Source: Comamonadaceae bacterium (GTDB lineage: Bacteria; Pseudomonadota; Gammaproteobacteria; Burkholderiales; Burkholderiaceae_C). Taken from it: 64,000 nt of DNA. Shown here piece by piece: positions 34,096 through 43,051 of the stretch. The stretch is taken from contig CANEXF010000001.1 in assembly GCA_947443645.1 (NCBI GenBank), forward strand, positions 1-64,000. The letters run 5' to 3'. Position 1 is the stretch's first letter. Each line of letters opens with the position of its first letter. The notes beneath the pieces are model-generated. The model did no database searches, was not told the origin of the DNA, and was given only the letters and a program-made list of their open reading frames with translations. Both the position numbers and the translations under genes were made by a program.

Positions 34096-35346
34096 TCAGA
34101 CTGCTTTGGCAATCAAGACCGAGTTGGAGCCGCCAAAGGCAAATGAGTTGGACATGACCGCCCGCAAGTGCTTGCTGTCGCGCGCCTGCAACGGGATGTA
34201 GTCCAGGTCGCAGCGCGGGTCGGCTGATTCCAGAAATGCCGTGGGTGGCAACTGTCTGGCGCGCAGAGCCATCACGCAAGCGATGAACTCCATGGCACCT
34301 GCGGCGCCCATGGCGTGTCCATGCAAGGATTTTGTCGAGCTGATGGGCAAGCTGCCCGCGGCATTTTCAAAGGCCAGTTTGATGGCCTGGGTTTCCACCA
34401 CATCACCGACTTCCGTGGCGGTTCCATGGGCGTTGAGGTAGCCGATGTCGCTGGAATTCAGCCCGGCATCGATCAGCCCCAGTGTCATGGCTCTGGCCTG
34501 TCCGTGCGCCTCGGGTTGCGTCAGATGGTGGGCGTCGGTGGTCGATGCGTAGCCTACCAATTCGGCCAGTATGGTTGCGCCGCGGCGCTGCGCGCTGTCC
34601 CAGTCTTCCAGCACCAGCATGGCCGAGCCTTCTGACAGAACCAGCCCGGTGCGGTCTTTTGAAAATGGCCGGCATGAGGCATGCGCGCCATCTGCATGCG
34701 GCTTGGCCAGGGTTTGCATGGCTTGCCAGGCCTTGATGGTGCCGCGGTTGAGCAGTGCTTCTGCGCCGCCCACCAGCATGGCGTCGGCGTAGCCATGGCG
34801 TATCTGGCGAAAAGCGTCGCCTATGGCACTGGCCGACGAAGCGCAGGCATTGGATACGGTGCTGCTTGGACCTTGAAGTCCAAACTCCATGGCCAGGTGG
34901 GCCGCGCTGGCATTGTTCATGGACAGCACCACCGTCATGGGCCGCAACCTGGCGACTCGTTGCTCCAGCAGCGCGGTGTAGGCCGCGTCAACTGAACCTG
35001 CGCCGCCGCTGCCGGTCCCCAGGGACACGCCAAAACGCTCGGGCGACAGTCCGCCCCGGGATGAGGGATCTGCCAGTCCGGCTTGCAGCATGGCCTGACG
35101 GGCCGCCACCAGCGCGAACTGGCTGACGCGGTCCATGGTCAGCAGCTTGGCTTTTGTGAAGTGCTCGTCGGGCTTGAAGTCAATGCTGCCCGCCAGCACG
35201 CTCTCGGTGCCCGTAGGGAAGGCGACGTCAATGGCGCGTATGCCCGATCGGGCGGCCAGCAGCGATGCAAAAAAAGAAGAAGTGTCCGTGCCCAGCGGGG
35301 CAACAATGCCCAGACCGGTGATGGCGACGCGGCGCAGGGCAGTCAT
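34096..35346 (-). CDS. Beta-ketoacyl-ACP synthase, FabF-like (KAS II type)
   Basis: 416-aa thiolase-fold condensing enzyme. Active site Cys168 in SNACASSASAIG, His307 in YLNAHGTATEVGD and His344 in TKSLHGHAMGAAGAM; C-terminal SNSFAFGGSNSVLI is typical. It carries the full KAS triad but is not in a fab cluster; it follows an ACP gene by 21 bases and a thioester-reductase-like gene, so it is probably a dedicated synthase for a specialised acyl product rather than housekeeping FabF. Confidence 0.92.
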   Translation of the reverse strand: MTALRRVAITGLGIVAPLGTDTSSFFASLLAARSGIRAIDVAFPTGTESVLAGSIDFKPDEHFTKAKLLTMDRVSQFALVAARQAMLQAGLADPSSRGGLSPERFGVSLGTGSGGAGSVDAAYTALLEQRVARLRPMTVVLSMNNASAAHLAMEFGLQGPSSTVSNACASSASAIGDAFRQIRHGYADAMLVGGAEALLNRGTIKAWQAMQTLAKPHADGAHASCRPFSKDRTGLVLSEGSAMLVLEDWDSAQRRGATILAELVGYASTTDAHHLTQPEAHGQARAMTLGLIDAGLNSSDIGYLNAHGTATEVGDVVETQAIKLAFENAAGSLPISSTKSLHGHAMGAAGAMEFIACVMALRARQLPPTAFLESADPRCDLDYIPLQARDSKHLRAVMSNSFAFGGSNSVLIAKAV

Positions 35347-35367
35347 GTCAAAGCCCGCCGCTCAGTA

Positions 35368-35625
35368 TCAGGCCGCAGCCGCGCCTGCGGGGTCGGCAGG
35401 GCGCTTGGGCATCAGCGGTTCAATCAGCTGAACCATCTCGTCCAGCGTGCGTGGTGGGCTGGCCTGATCTGGAATTTGAATGTTGAACTGGTCTTCAATC
35501 TGAAACAAAAACTCAATCACGGCCAGTGAGTCCAGGCCGAGGCTTTCCAGCGTCGCGCCGGGCAACAGCTTGTCGTCGGCGATACCAAAGGTTTCGGCGA
35601 AAAGGGCGATCAAATCAGAATTCAT
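35368..35625 (-). CDS. Acyl carrier protein (specialised)
   Basis: 85 aa with a four-helix ACP pattern. The phosphopantetheine Ser33 lies in LGLDSLAVIEFLFQIEDQF, and an Ala/Pro tail follows. Differs from the housekeeping AcpP (DSLDTVEL). It lies between the reductase-like gene and the ketosynthase, all on the same strand. Needs a phosphopantetheinyl transferase encoded elsewhere. Confidence 0.93.
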   Translation of the reverse strand: MNSDLIALFAETFGIADDKLLPGATLESLGLDSLAVIEFLFQIEDQFNIQIPDQASPPRTLDEMVQLIEPLMPKRPADPAGAAAA

Positions 35626-35785
35626 CAGAAAAAAAACCTATAAGTAGCCAGTAAGTGCATCAGCACCGTGTCAGGAATGCGACAGCCCCATAGCTTAGCA
35701 GTTCTCTGGCGCGCCGCCCCGCCCCGCAGGAATCACCATGCCCCAAAAACGCAGCTGCGGCGCCCGCGCGCTGAGCAGACCATCA

Positions 35786-36832
35786 TCAAGGCGTGTACAT
35801 CTGCTTGACGGCATCTGACAGGCTGAAGGTGCCCAACAACTCGCCCAGATAGCTGTCAGGCATGGGGGCCTGGGCTGCAGCGCCGATTTCAGCGCGCAGA
35901 CGGGCATTGCTGAACACTGCATCTGCCGTCAGGAATGGCAAATAAGGCTGCAGGGAGGCAAACATCCAGCGTTGGCGGGCGAATTTCGGCACCGGCACAA
36001 AATCGCGGCCACGCATGATCAGCTTCTTGATGCCTGGCATGGTCAGCGTCAATTCATCGGCCAGCGCCTGGAAGGTCATGGACTCTTCACCCGTGGACAC
36101 GTGGTAGCAGTCATGCGCCAGGTCGTTTTTAAGCAGCATTTCTGCAAAAGCGCCGGCAACGAAATCAACAGGCGCAAAGTCCAGCTTTGCCAGCGGGTCC
36201 AGCGGAACCTCGCCGAGCTCGGCCATCACGGGGATGGCCCACAACATGTTGCGCGACAGCTTGGCGTCGTCAATGCCGCGTGACAGCACGATGCCCGGGC
36301 GCAGGCTCACAAAAGGCACGCCGGTAGCGCGCAGCAGGGTTTCGGCATCACGTTTGGAGCGGATGTAGTCGTTGGCATAGCCGGCAAAGGGCATGTCTTC
36401 GGTGATCACGCCGCGTGGCTCCATGGTCACGGCTGCAGTGCCGACAAAAAAGCCGCGTTGCGAGGGCTTGAGTGTCTTGAGAATGCCGGCGAAATTTTCG
36501 GCTGCCTGAATGTTGAGTGGGTAAACGCCTGCGTCGGGCTTGAATGAGGTGTTTGCTGCCGAATGCAGGATCACATCGGCGGATGCGATAACGGCCGCGC
36601 TCAGGCCGAAGTTGGGCGCCAGGATGTCGCCGGCTTCGGCTGACACCATGGCTTCATGTTCAGGCCTCCACAGAGCGCTTTTTTTCAGGCGTTCCAGCAG
36701 CCGCTGCCTGGCCTGGTCGGCATTGCCGGCACGCACCACAGCTGTACTGTGCACGCCGCGGGCGGCCAGAGTCAGCATCAACTCGCCCCCTATCAGGCCG
36801 GTTGCGCCTGAAAGTAGTACGCGTTTTTGCAT
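35786..36832 (-). CDS. Thioester-reductase-like SDR (NAD_binding_4 type)
   Basis: 348-aa extended SDR. N-terminal MQKRVLLSGATGLIGGELML (NAD(P) binding), ADVILHSAANTSFKP, catalytic Tyr/Lys in YANDYIRSKRDAETLL, then VSLRPGIVLSRG and a substrate domain. Similarity is to the reductase domains that release acyl chains from carrier proteins as aldehydes or alcohols, and to fatty acyl-CoA reductases. With the following ACP and ketosynthase it forms a three-gene acyl-processing set. ATG 36832 was preferred over an upstream TTG/GTG because it begins at the Rossmann strand. Confidence 0.85.
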   Translation of the reverse strand: MQKRVLLSGATGLIGGELMLTLAARGVHSTAVVRAGNADQARQRLLERLKKSALWRPEHEAMVSAEAGDILAPNFGLSAAVIASADVILHSAANTSFKPDAGVYPLNIQAAENFAGILKTLKPSQRGFFVGTAAVTMEPRGVITEDMPFAGYANDYIRSKRDAETLLRATGVPFVSLRPGIVLSRGIDDAKLSRNMLWAIPVMAELGEVPLDPLAKLDFAPVDFVAGAFAEMLLKNDLAHDCYHVSTGEESMTFQALADELTLTMPGIKKLIMRGRDFVPVPKFARQRWMFASLQPYLPFLTADAVFSNARLRAEIGAAAQAPMPDSYLGELLGTFSLSDAVKQMYTP

Positions 36833-36913
36833 TTCAATCACACCCAAAAGTTAAGTGAGGATTATAAGTCGCCGCGCCTGCTCGGCCCAGGCCTTGCCGG
36901 TGCCCTCGCCAAA

Positions 36914-39900
36914 TCAAATTCGCGCAGCGGCGTCGTTGGCGGTTTGTTCCGGCTGGGCTTTGGCCGCTGGCTGGTGCCAGCGCTGCGTCAGGCGGCCCAG
37001 CGCGTGTTCCAGGTCGTCGATGTAGGTAAAGACAGCCGGCACCACCAGCAGGCTCAGCAAGGTGGAGGTGATCAGACCGCCTATGACTGCAATCGCCATA
37101 GGCGATCTGAAGCTCGGATCGGCGCCCCAGCCTAGCGCCAGTGGCAGCATGCCGGCGCCCATGGCAATGGTGGTCATGATGATGGGCCGTGAGCGTTTGT
37201 GACATGCATCCACCAGTGCGTCAAAGCGGTTCAGTCCCGCTTGTCGCGCAAGGATGGCGTAGTCGACCAGCAAGATGGAGTTTTTGGTGACTATGCCCAT
37301 GAGCATGATCAGCCCGATCATGGAGGGCATGGACAGCGCCCTGCCCGTGATCAGCAGCGCCACAAATGCGCCGCCTATCGACAGCGGCAAAGCCGCCAAT
37401 ATGGTCACGGGCTGCATGAAATCCTTGAACAGCAGCACCAGCACGCCGTAAATGCAGAGCACGCCAATGGCCATGGCCACGCCAAAGCTGGCAAACAACG
37501 CCTGCATTTCCTGTGCATCACCGAGCTCAACGATTTTTACCGCAGGCGGCAGGTTTTTCATGGCCGGTAGTGCGCGTGCCTCGGCATTGAGCTCGCCCAG
37601 CGTTCTGGCGCCCAGCTCGATGTTCAGCGTGACGTTGCGGCTTCGGTTCAGGCGGTCAATTTGCGCTGGGCCCGATTCCATGGTGATGCTGGCGACATTG
37701 CCCAGCATCACCGGGCCATTTTTGCCCGGCACGCTCAGGCGGCCAATCGCTGCCAGGTCTGCGCGCAACGCGTCGGGCAGCCGAACACGTATCGGTATCT
37801 GGCGCTCGGGCAGGTTCAGTTTTGGCAGGCTGGTGTCGTAGTCGCCGGCTGTCGCCACGCGCACGGTCTCGCCAATGCTGGCTGCGGTCACACCCAGGTC
37901 GGCGGCGCGCGCAAAATCCGGCCTGACAATGATTTCGGGGCGCACCAGCGCGGCGCTGGAGCTGACATTGCCTATGCCCTGCAGTGTGCGCAGCTCGCGC
38001 TCGACTTTTTGCGCTGCCACAGCCAGCGCGACCGGGTCGGCGCTGGCCAGCACCAGCTGCATCTTGACGCCGGTATCCGGCGGGCCGACATTGAAACGCG
38101 CGCCGGCAATTGCATCGAGCTGCTGGCGGATTTGCGCCTCTATCGTGGCCAGCGATTCCGACCGGGCGGTGCGGTGCACAGTGCTCAGGGTGAGCACGGC
38201 TCGGCGCGCTTCGGCCGCCGCGCCTGGCGCGAACTCGTCGCCACTGGAGCCGCCACCTATGGAGCTGAAAACGCTGGTCACGCCCGTGACCCGCATCGCG
38301 GCCAGACGCGCCTGCTCGGCAATGCGGCTGGTCTCGCGTAGCGTGCTGCCGGGCGGCAACTCCAGGTTGATCTGCGTCTGGGCCCGGTCAGCTGCTGGCA
38401 CAAAGCCGGTGGGCAACAAGCCCACGAGCGCTATGGACGCAGCAAAAAACAGCGCCGAGGCCAGCATGGTGACCAGGCGGTGGCGCAAGCACCATTGCAT
38501 GGCCCGCATATAGCGCTGCATCAGCCAGCCGTCTTTGGCCTCGGTTTCTGTGGTCGGCTTGAGAAGGTAGGCAGCCATCATGGGCGTGAGCAGACGCGCG
38601 ACCAGCAGCGAAGCCAAAATCGCCAGCACGGCGGTCCAGCCGAACTGCTTGAAGAAAAGCCCTGGCACGCCGCCCATGAAGGCGGTTGGCAAAAACACCG
38701 CGACCAGCGCAAAGGTGGTGGCGATCACGGCCATGCCGATTTCGTCGGCCGCTTCCAGCGCGGCCTGCATGGGCGTTTTGCCCATGCGCAGATGGCGCGA
38801 GATGTTTTCAATCTCCACAATCGCGTCGTCCACCAGCACGCCGACCACCAGCGCCAGCGACAGCAGCGTCACGGTGTTGAGCGTGTAGCCAAAATATTTG
38901 AGTCCGAGAAAAGTCGGAATCACCGACAGCGGCAGCGCGGCCGCGGCCACCAGGGTGGCGCGCCAGTCGCGCAGAAACCACCACACCACCAGCACGGCCA
39001 GCAGCGCGCCCTCGTAGAGTAGCTCCATGGAGCCCTGAAAGTTTTCTTCTACCGGCTGCGCGTTGTCAATCACCTGCCTGAGCGCGATGTTCGGGTTGGC
39101 AGCCTGCAACTCGGCAATGGCGGCGCGCACGCCTTTGGCGACATCCAGCTCGCTCGCGCCCTTGGTGCGAAAGATCTCGAAGCCGACCACGGCCTGTCCG
39201 TCCTGGGTTGCCAGTGCGCGCGGCTCGGCCACGGTGTCGCTGACGCTGGCGACCTGGTCCAGCCGCAGGTGCCTGCCGTCGGCCAGGGGCAGGTCCAGCA
39301 GGGCCAGCTCGGCAGCGCTTTTGACGGTCGCGATGGTGCGCACCGATTGCTCCGCGCCGCTGACGTCGCCGCGGCCGCCTGGCGCTTCTTGCTGCACCAG
39401 CCGCAGACGCCGCGACACATCGACGGCGGCGACGTTGAGCGCGGCCATCTTGGCGGCGTCGAGTTCAACCCTGACCTCACGGTTCACGCCGCCCATGCGC
39501 TTGACCGCGCCCACGCCAGGCACGTTGAGCAGCCGCTTGGTCACGGCGTTGTCGACAAACCAGCTCAGGTCCGGCGCGTCCATGGCCGCGGCTTGCATGC
39601 GTGCCGGCGCTTGCAGCCTTTCGGCGGCAACAAAGGTCAGTACCACGCGTCCGGCGGTGGAGGCCTTGGTCACCGAGGGGTCGCGCAACTCACCGGGCAG
39701 GTCGGCGCGGACACGGGCGACGGCGTCGCGCACGTCGTTGACGGCTTCGGCCAGGGGCTTTTCAAGAATGAACTCCACGGTGATCTGCACCGAGCCGTCG
39801 AGCACGCTGGTGTAAATGTTCTTGATACCTTGCAGCGTGGCGACCGAGTCTTCAATCTTGCGCGCGACTTCGGTTTCCAGTTGCGCCGGGGCTGCGCCCG

Positions 39901-40054
39901 ACAGCGTGGCGTTGATGGTGACGATGGGCAGCTCAATGTCCGGGAAATCCTGCACCGCACTCGAACGGTAGGCCAGCAAGCCTGCCAGGCTCAGCAGCGC
40001 GAACAGCATGATGGCCGGGACCGGGTTTTTAATCGAGAGCGCAGAAAAATTCAT
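36914..40054 (-). CDS. RND-family efflux pump permease (AcrB/MdtB-like)
   Basis: 1046 aa inner-membrane trimeric pump. N-terminal helix NPVPAIMLFALLSLAGLLAY and the periplasmic QDFPDIELPIVTI; membrane proton-relay residues in VLVDDAIVEIENI (Asp pair) and GIVTKNSILLVDYA (Lys). Length and 12-helix layout are normal for the HAE-1 family. Starts 8 bases after the adaptor stop, so the outer-membrane protein, adaptor and pump form one operon. Substrate unknown; the acyl-processing genes downstream suggest it might export their product (inference). Confidence 0.95.
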   Translation of the reverse strand: MNFSALSIKNPVPAIMLFALLSLAGLLAYRSSAVQDFPDIELPIVTINATLSGAAPAQLETEVARKIEDSVATLQGIKNIYTSVLDGSVQITVEFILEKPLAEAVNDVRDAVARVRADLPGELRDPSVTKASTAGRVVLTFVAAERLQAPARMQAAAMDAPDLSWFVDNAVTKRLLNVPGVGAVKRMGGVNREVRVELDAAKMAALNVAAVDVSRRLRLVQQEAPGGRGDVSGAEQSVRTIATVKSAAELALLDLPLADGRHLRLDQVASVSDTVAEPRALATQDGQAVVGFEIFRTKGASELDVAKGVRAAIAELQAANPNIALRQVIDNAQPVEENFQGSMELLYEGALLAVLVVWWFLRDWRATLVAAAALPLSVIPTFLGLKYFGYTLNTVTLLSLALVVGVLVDDAIVEIENISRHLRMGKTPMQAALEAADEIGMAVIATTFALVAVFLPTAFMGGVPGLFFKQFGWTAVLAILASLLVARLLTPMMAAYLLKPTTETEAKDGWLMQRYMRAMQWCLRHRLVTMLASALFFAASIALVGLLPTGFVPAADRAQTQINLELPPGSTLRETSRIAEQARLAAMRVTGVTSVFSSIGGGSSGDEFAPGAAAEARRAVLTLSTVHRTARSESLATIEAQIRQQLDAIAGARFNVGPPDTGVKMQLVLASADPVALAVAAQKVERELRTLQGIGNVSSSAALVRPEIIVRPDFARAADLGVTAASIGETVRVATAGDYDTSLPKLNLPERQIPIRVRLPDALRADLAAIGRLSVPGKNGPVMLGNVASITMESGPAQIDRLNRSRNVTLNIELGARTLGELNAEARALPAMKNLPPAVKIVELGDAQEMQALFASFGVAMAIGVLCIYGVLVLLFKDFMQPVTILAALPLSIGGAFVALLITGRALSMPSMIGLIMLMGIVTKNSILLVDYAILARQAGLNRFDALVDACHKRSRPIIMTTIAMGAGMLPLALGWGADPSFRSPMAIAVIGGLITSTLLSLLVVPAVFTYIDDLEHALGRLTQRWHQPAAKAQPEQTANDAAARI

Positions 40055-40057
40055 TTT

Positions 40058-40095
40058 GCTACTTATTTAATAGCTGCTTGCGCAGGTGCTGCGGG
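40058..40095 (-). repeat. Family A repeat forming the C-terminus of the efflux adaptor
   Basis: Plus-strand GCTACTTATTTAATAGCTGCTTGCGCAGGTGCTGCGGGCGC; read in reverse it encodes APAAPAQAAIK and the stop codon of the adaptor. Core TTTAATAGC and flank GCTTGCGCAGGTGCTGCGGGCGC as in other copies. Confidence 0.8.
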
Positions 40096-41295
40096 CGCCA
40101 AAGGCCTGTTTACTTGTGTGTCTTGGGCGCTTGCCGGGGCGCCGGCGACTTCCACCCTGACCAGATCGCCATCGTTGAGAAAGCCGGCGCCACTGGCGAC
40201 CAGCACGGCGTCGGGCTCCAGACCCGAGACCACCTCAACCCGCTCGCCCAGGCGGCGGCCTATCTGCACCTTGCGCTGACTCACGTGAGAGTCTTCGCGC
40301 AGCACAAACACATAGCTGAAGCCGTCGCGTATCACCACAGCCTGCTGCGGCAGCGTGCGTGCGGTCGATGTGCCGAGGTCAAACTCGCCCCTGGCGAACA
40401 TGCCGGCCTTGACCGGGGCCAGCAGCTGGCTGCCTGCTGCCGCTTTAAGCTTTCCGACGCTGCTGGGCAAGTCCACATAAACCAGCGCCGAGCGTGTCAG
40501 CGGATCGACGGAAGGCGCGATCATGCGCACCCGGCCCTGGAGCTCGACGCCGTTGGCAGCCAGCACGCTGGCCAAAGTGCCTGGCGCCAGCCGTCCCAGC
40601 TCCGTTGAGGTGACTTCGGCGCGCCACTCCAGTCGGCCACCGCGAATCATGCGGAACAGCTCGGCGCCGTTGCCGACCACCGCACCCACCGTGGCGGTGC
40701 GCGCAGAGATCACGCCGCTGTCTGGCGCCAGCACCTGGGTTTGCCGCAGCCGCACCTGTTGTACCGTGCGCGTTGCGCGGGCGACTTCGAGCTTGGCCTG
40801 GGCGGTTTTTTCCAGCGTCAGGTATTGGTTGATTTGCTGCTCGCTGATCGCGCCGCTGGCCTGCAGCGTTCGCGCCTTGCCGGCGTTGCCGGCCGCGTCC
40901 GCTGCGTTGGCCTCAGCCTCCGCAACACTGGCCTGGCTTTGCGCCAGTTCGGCTTGAACCGAATCAAGGGCAAATGTTGCCAGTACCTGGCCGAGCTTGA
41001 CCGTGTCGCCGACATTCACGCGAACCTCGGTCAGGCGCAGGCCATTGACCTCGCTGCCAATGACGGCCTCTTGCCAGGCCGCGATGCTGCCGTTGGCCGA
41101 CAGCTGTATGGGCAGGCGGGTCGTCTCGGCTTTGATGGTGCTGACCGTCAGCGCCGGCTTGGGCGCCTTGCTGGCGACGCCGCCAGCCGGCTTTGATTGG
41201 GTATAAAAAATGGCTGCAGCGCCCACGCCAAGTGCGGTGACAGCTATGAAAATAATAGCTTTTGGTGGTCGTTTCAGTTGTTTCATAGGTCTCAT
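40063..41295 (-). CDS. RND efflux periplasmic adaptor (membrane fusion protein)
   Basis: 410 aa, HlyD/AcrA family. An N-terminal anchor helix AIIFIAVTALGVGAAAIFYT precedes the barrel-lipoyl half GSIAAWQEAVIGSEVNGLRL, an alpha-hairpin rich in Ala/Gln, and the second lipoyl half VLAPDSGVISARTATVGAVV. The C-terminal RIVEVVSGLEPD-like domain ends in an Ala/Pro tail supplied by a family A repeat; another small family A-like core lies under codons about 12-19. Alternative start at 41286. Confidence 0.93.
   Translation of the reverse strand: MRPMKQLKRPPKAIIFIAVTALGVGAAAIFYTQSKPAGGVASKAPKPALTVSTIKAETTRLPIQLSANGSIAAWQEAVIGSEVNGLRLTEVRVNVGDTVKLGQVLATFALDSVQAELAQSQASVAEAEANAADAAGNAGKARTLQASGAISEQQINQYLTLEKTAQAKLEVARATRTVQQVRLRQTQVLAPDSGVISARTATVGAVVGNGAELFRMIRGGRLEWRAEVTSTELGRLAPGTLASVLAANGVELQGRVRMIAPSVDPLTRSALVYVDLPSSVGKLKAAAGSQLLAPVKAGMFARGEFDLGTSTARTLPQQAVVIRDGFSYVFVLREDSHVSQRKVQIGRRLGERVEVVSGLEPDAVLVASGAGFLNDGDLVRVEVAGAPASAQDTQVNRPLAPAAPAQAAIK
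41240..41262 (-). repeat. Short family A-like core in the adaptor signal helix
   Basis: ACAGCTATGAAAATAATAGCTTTT: palindromic AGCTAT..ATAGCT core without the full GC-rich flank, encoding part of the adaptor's N-terminal hydrophobic helix. Weaker evidence than the other copies. Confidence 0.4.
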
Positions 41296-41326
41296 CGGTC
41301 AGGCGTTTGGACTTGGCGTGTGGCGG

Positions 41327-42826
41327 TCAGTCATAGGGCCAGGGCGGCAGCAGTGACTCCGGAATATCAAACACCATGGGCGCGGCCGGTTCGGCGTTCA
41401 CGGTCCAGCCGCCGCCGAGTGCGCGGTAAAGCGCTATCCAGGCGCGTCGGCGTTCGAGCTCCAGGTTGACGACGGCGCTACGCGCTGAAAGCAGGGTGCG
41501 GCGCGCCTCTTCCAGCTCCACCAAACTGGCCAGGCCCGCGGCATGGCGTGCTTGTGTACCCAAAAAAGAGGCGCGGTAGCCTGTGGCGGCCACAGAAGTA
41601 TCTTTGGCGCGGTCATTGGTGCTTTGCAGTTGGACCAGCGCTTCTTCGACCTCGCGCACCGCTTGCCTGATGGTGCCGTGGTACTTGCCGGATGCTTCTT
41701 CGTAGCGTGCCTTTGCCGCATCCAGCGTGCCATCGGCGGCGCCGCCGTCATAAATCGGCACGGTCAAGGTCAAAGGCCCTATGGACCAGGTGTTGAAATT
41801 TTGGTTGAAGCCGCGCGCGCTGACGCGGTTGGCCGCAATAATGCCTGTAATGCTCAGCCGTGGGTAGCGCTGCGCGCGCGCGCTGCCGACCTCAAAGCTT
41901 GCCGCTGCCAGCTCGCGCGCAGATCTGTAAACATCGGGGCGCTGCGCCACCACGTCGGCCGGAACGCTGGAGATGTCCCCCAGGCCGCGCTGGTCTGGTG
42001 CGGCTGGTGCTTGTGCGAGTTTTTGCCTGAGGGCGGGCTCAGCGAAAGCCGTCAGTGCCACCAGCGCCTTCAGGTCCAACTCGCACAAGGCTTGCTGCTG
42101 GGTCAGGCGCGTGCGGCCCTCGGCTGCGCTGGCGCGTGCCAAGGCGGCGGTGGCCGGCGCAACAAAGCCGGCCTTGGCCAGCTGCTCGTTCAGGCGCGCA
42201 GTAGCGGCGCGCGAACGTGTATCGGCCTGGGCCAGCAGCAGCAGCCTTTCATTGGCGCGCAGGCTGTAGTACTGCTTGGCGACTTCTGCGGCGACCGACA
42301 CCCTGGCCTCGTGCCAGGCCGCTTGCGTGCCTGCCAGGCGCTCCTTGTCGGCCTCGAGATTGGCCAAGTTCTGTCCAAAAAGGTCCACCTCCCAGCTGGT
42401 TTGCAGGCCCAGTTGATTGCTGTTGGCAAGAGAGGGCACGGATATTCGATCACCAGGCGCGGAAAGGCTCCTGCCGGAGCTACCTATCGCGTCCAATGTA
42501 GGCAACAAAGCAGCTTCAGAAATGGATCTGGTTGCCTCGGCTTGCAAAATATTTGAGCGCGCCTCGATCACCGAAGGGCTGACGGTCTGTGCGGCTTCAA
42601 TCAGCTCCACCAGCAGCGGGTCTTGCTGCTGCTGCCACCACAGCGACAAATTAGCCACTTGTCCACCGTGCGGCAGCGGCGCATACCACTGCGGCGGCGC
42701 GGCGATGGGGATGCTGGTGGGCGGCCCCGTCGCTGTACAAGCGGCCAGCGCCAAAACAAGACCCGACGCCAAAGCCCGGAGAACTCCTGGAGCAAGGCGG
42801 CCGCTTGGTAAATCAGGTCTTCTCAT
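41327..42826 (-). CDS. Outer-membrane efflux lipoprotein (NodT/OprM type)
   Basis: 499-aa TolC-superfamily channel. Signal peptide with lipobox LALAAC; two OEP repeats with LQTSWEVDLFGQNLANLEAD and a second-half counterpart (TVPIYDGGAADGTLDAAKAR), RPDVYRSARELAAASFEVGSARAQRYP and a C-terminal helix/strand. First gene of the efflux operon, 31 bases before the adaptor. No regulator gene is adjacent. Confidence 0.93.
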   Translation of the reverse strand: MRRPDLPSGRLAPGVLRALASGLVLALAACTATGPPTSIPIAAPPQWYAPLPHGGQVANLSLWWQQQQDPLLVELIEAAQTVSPSVIEARSNILQAEATRSISEAALLPTLDAIGSSGRSLSAPGDRISVPSLANSNQLGLQTSWEVDLFGQNLANLEADKERLAGTQAAWHEARVSVAAEVAKQYYSLRANERLLLLAQADTRSRAATARLNEQLAKAGFVAPATAALARASAAEGRTRLTQQQALCELDLKALVALTAFAEPALRQKLAQAPAAPDQRGLGDISSVPADVVAQRPDVYRSARELAAASFEVGSARAQRYPRLSITGIIAANRVSARGFNQNFNTWSIGPLTLTVPIYDGGAADGTLDAAKARYEEASGKYHGTIRQAVREVEEALVQLQSTNDRAKDTSVAATGYRASFLGTQARHAAGLASLVELEEARRTLLSARSAVVNLELERRRAWIALYRALGGGWTVNAEPAAPMVFDIPESLLPPWPYD

Positions 42827-43051
42827 GAATTGGTTTTTCTGATGCTGGGCTGGGCAGCTGATTTTTGTGGCGCTTCATGCCAACCGGCACGACTTGAATC
42901 ACCGTTTCCGGGGCGGCACTGTCGCGCCTCAAAACTGGACGTTTTGGCAGCGGCTGCGTCCGGCTGGCGCGCCGCAGCTGCATGCGCTGCACGTTGTAGA
43001 CGCTTTATTAGAGCACGCCCATTTCCTGGCCTGAGCGCATCAGCGCGCATG

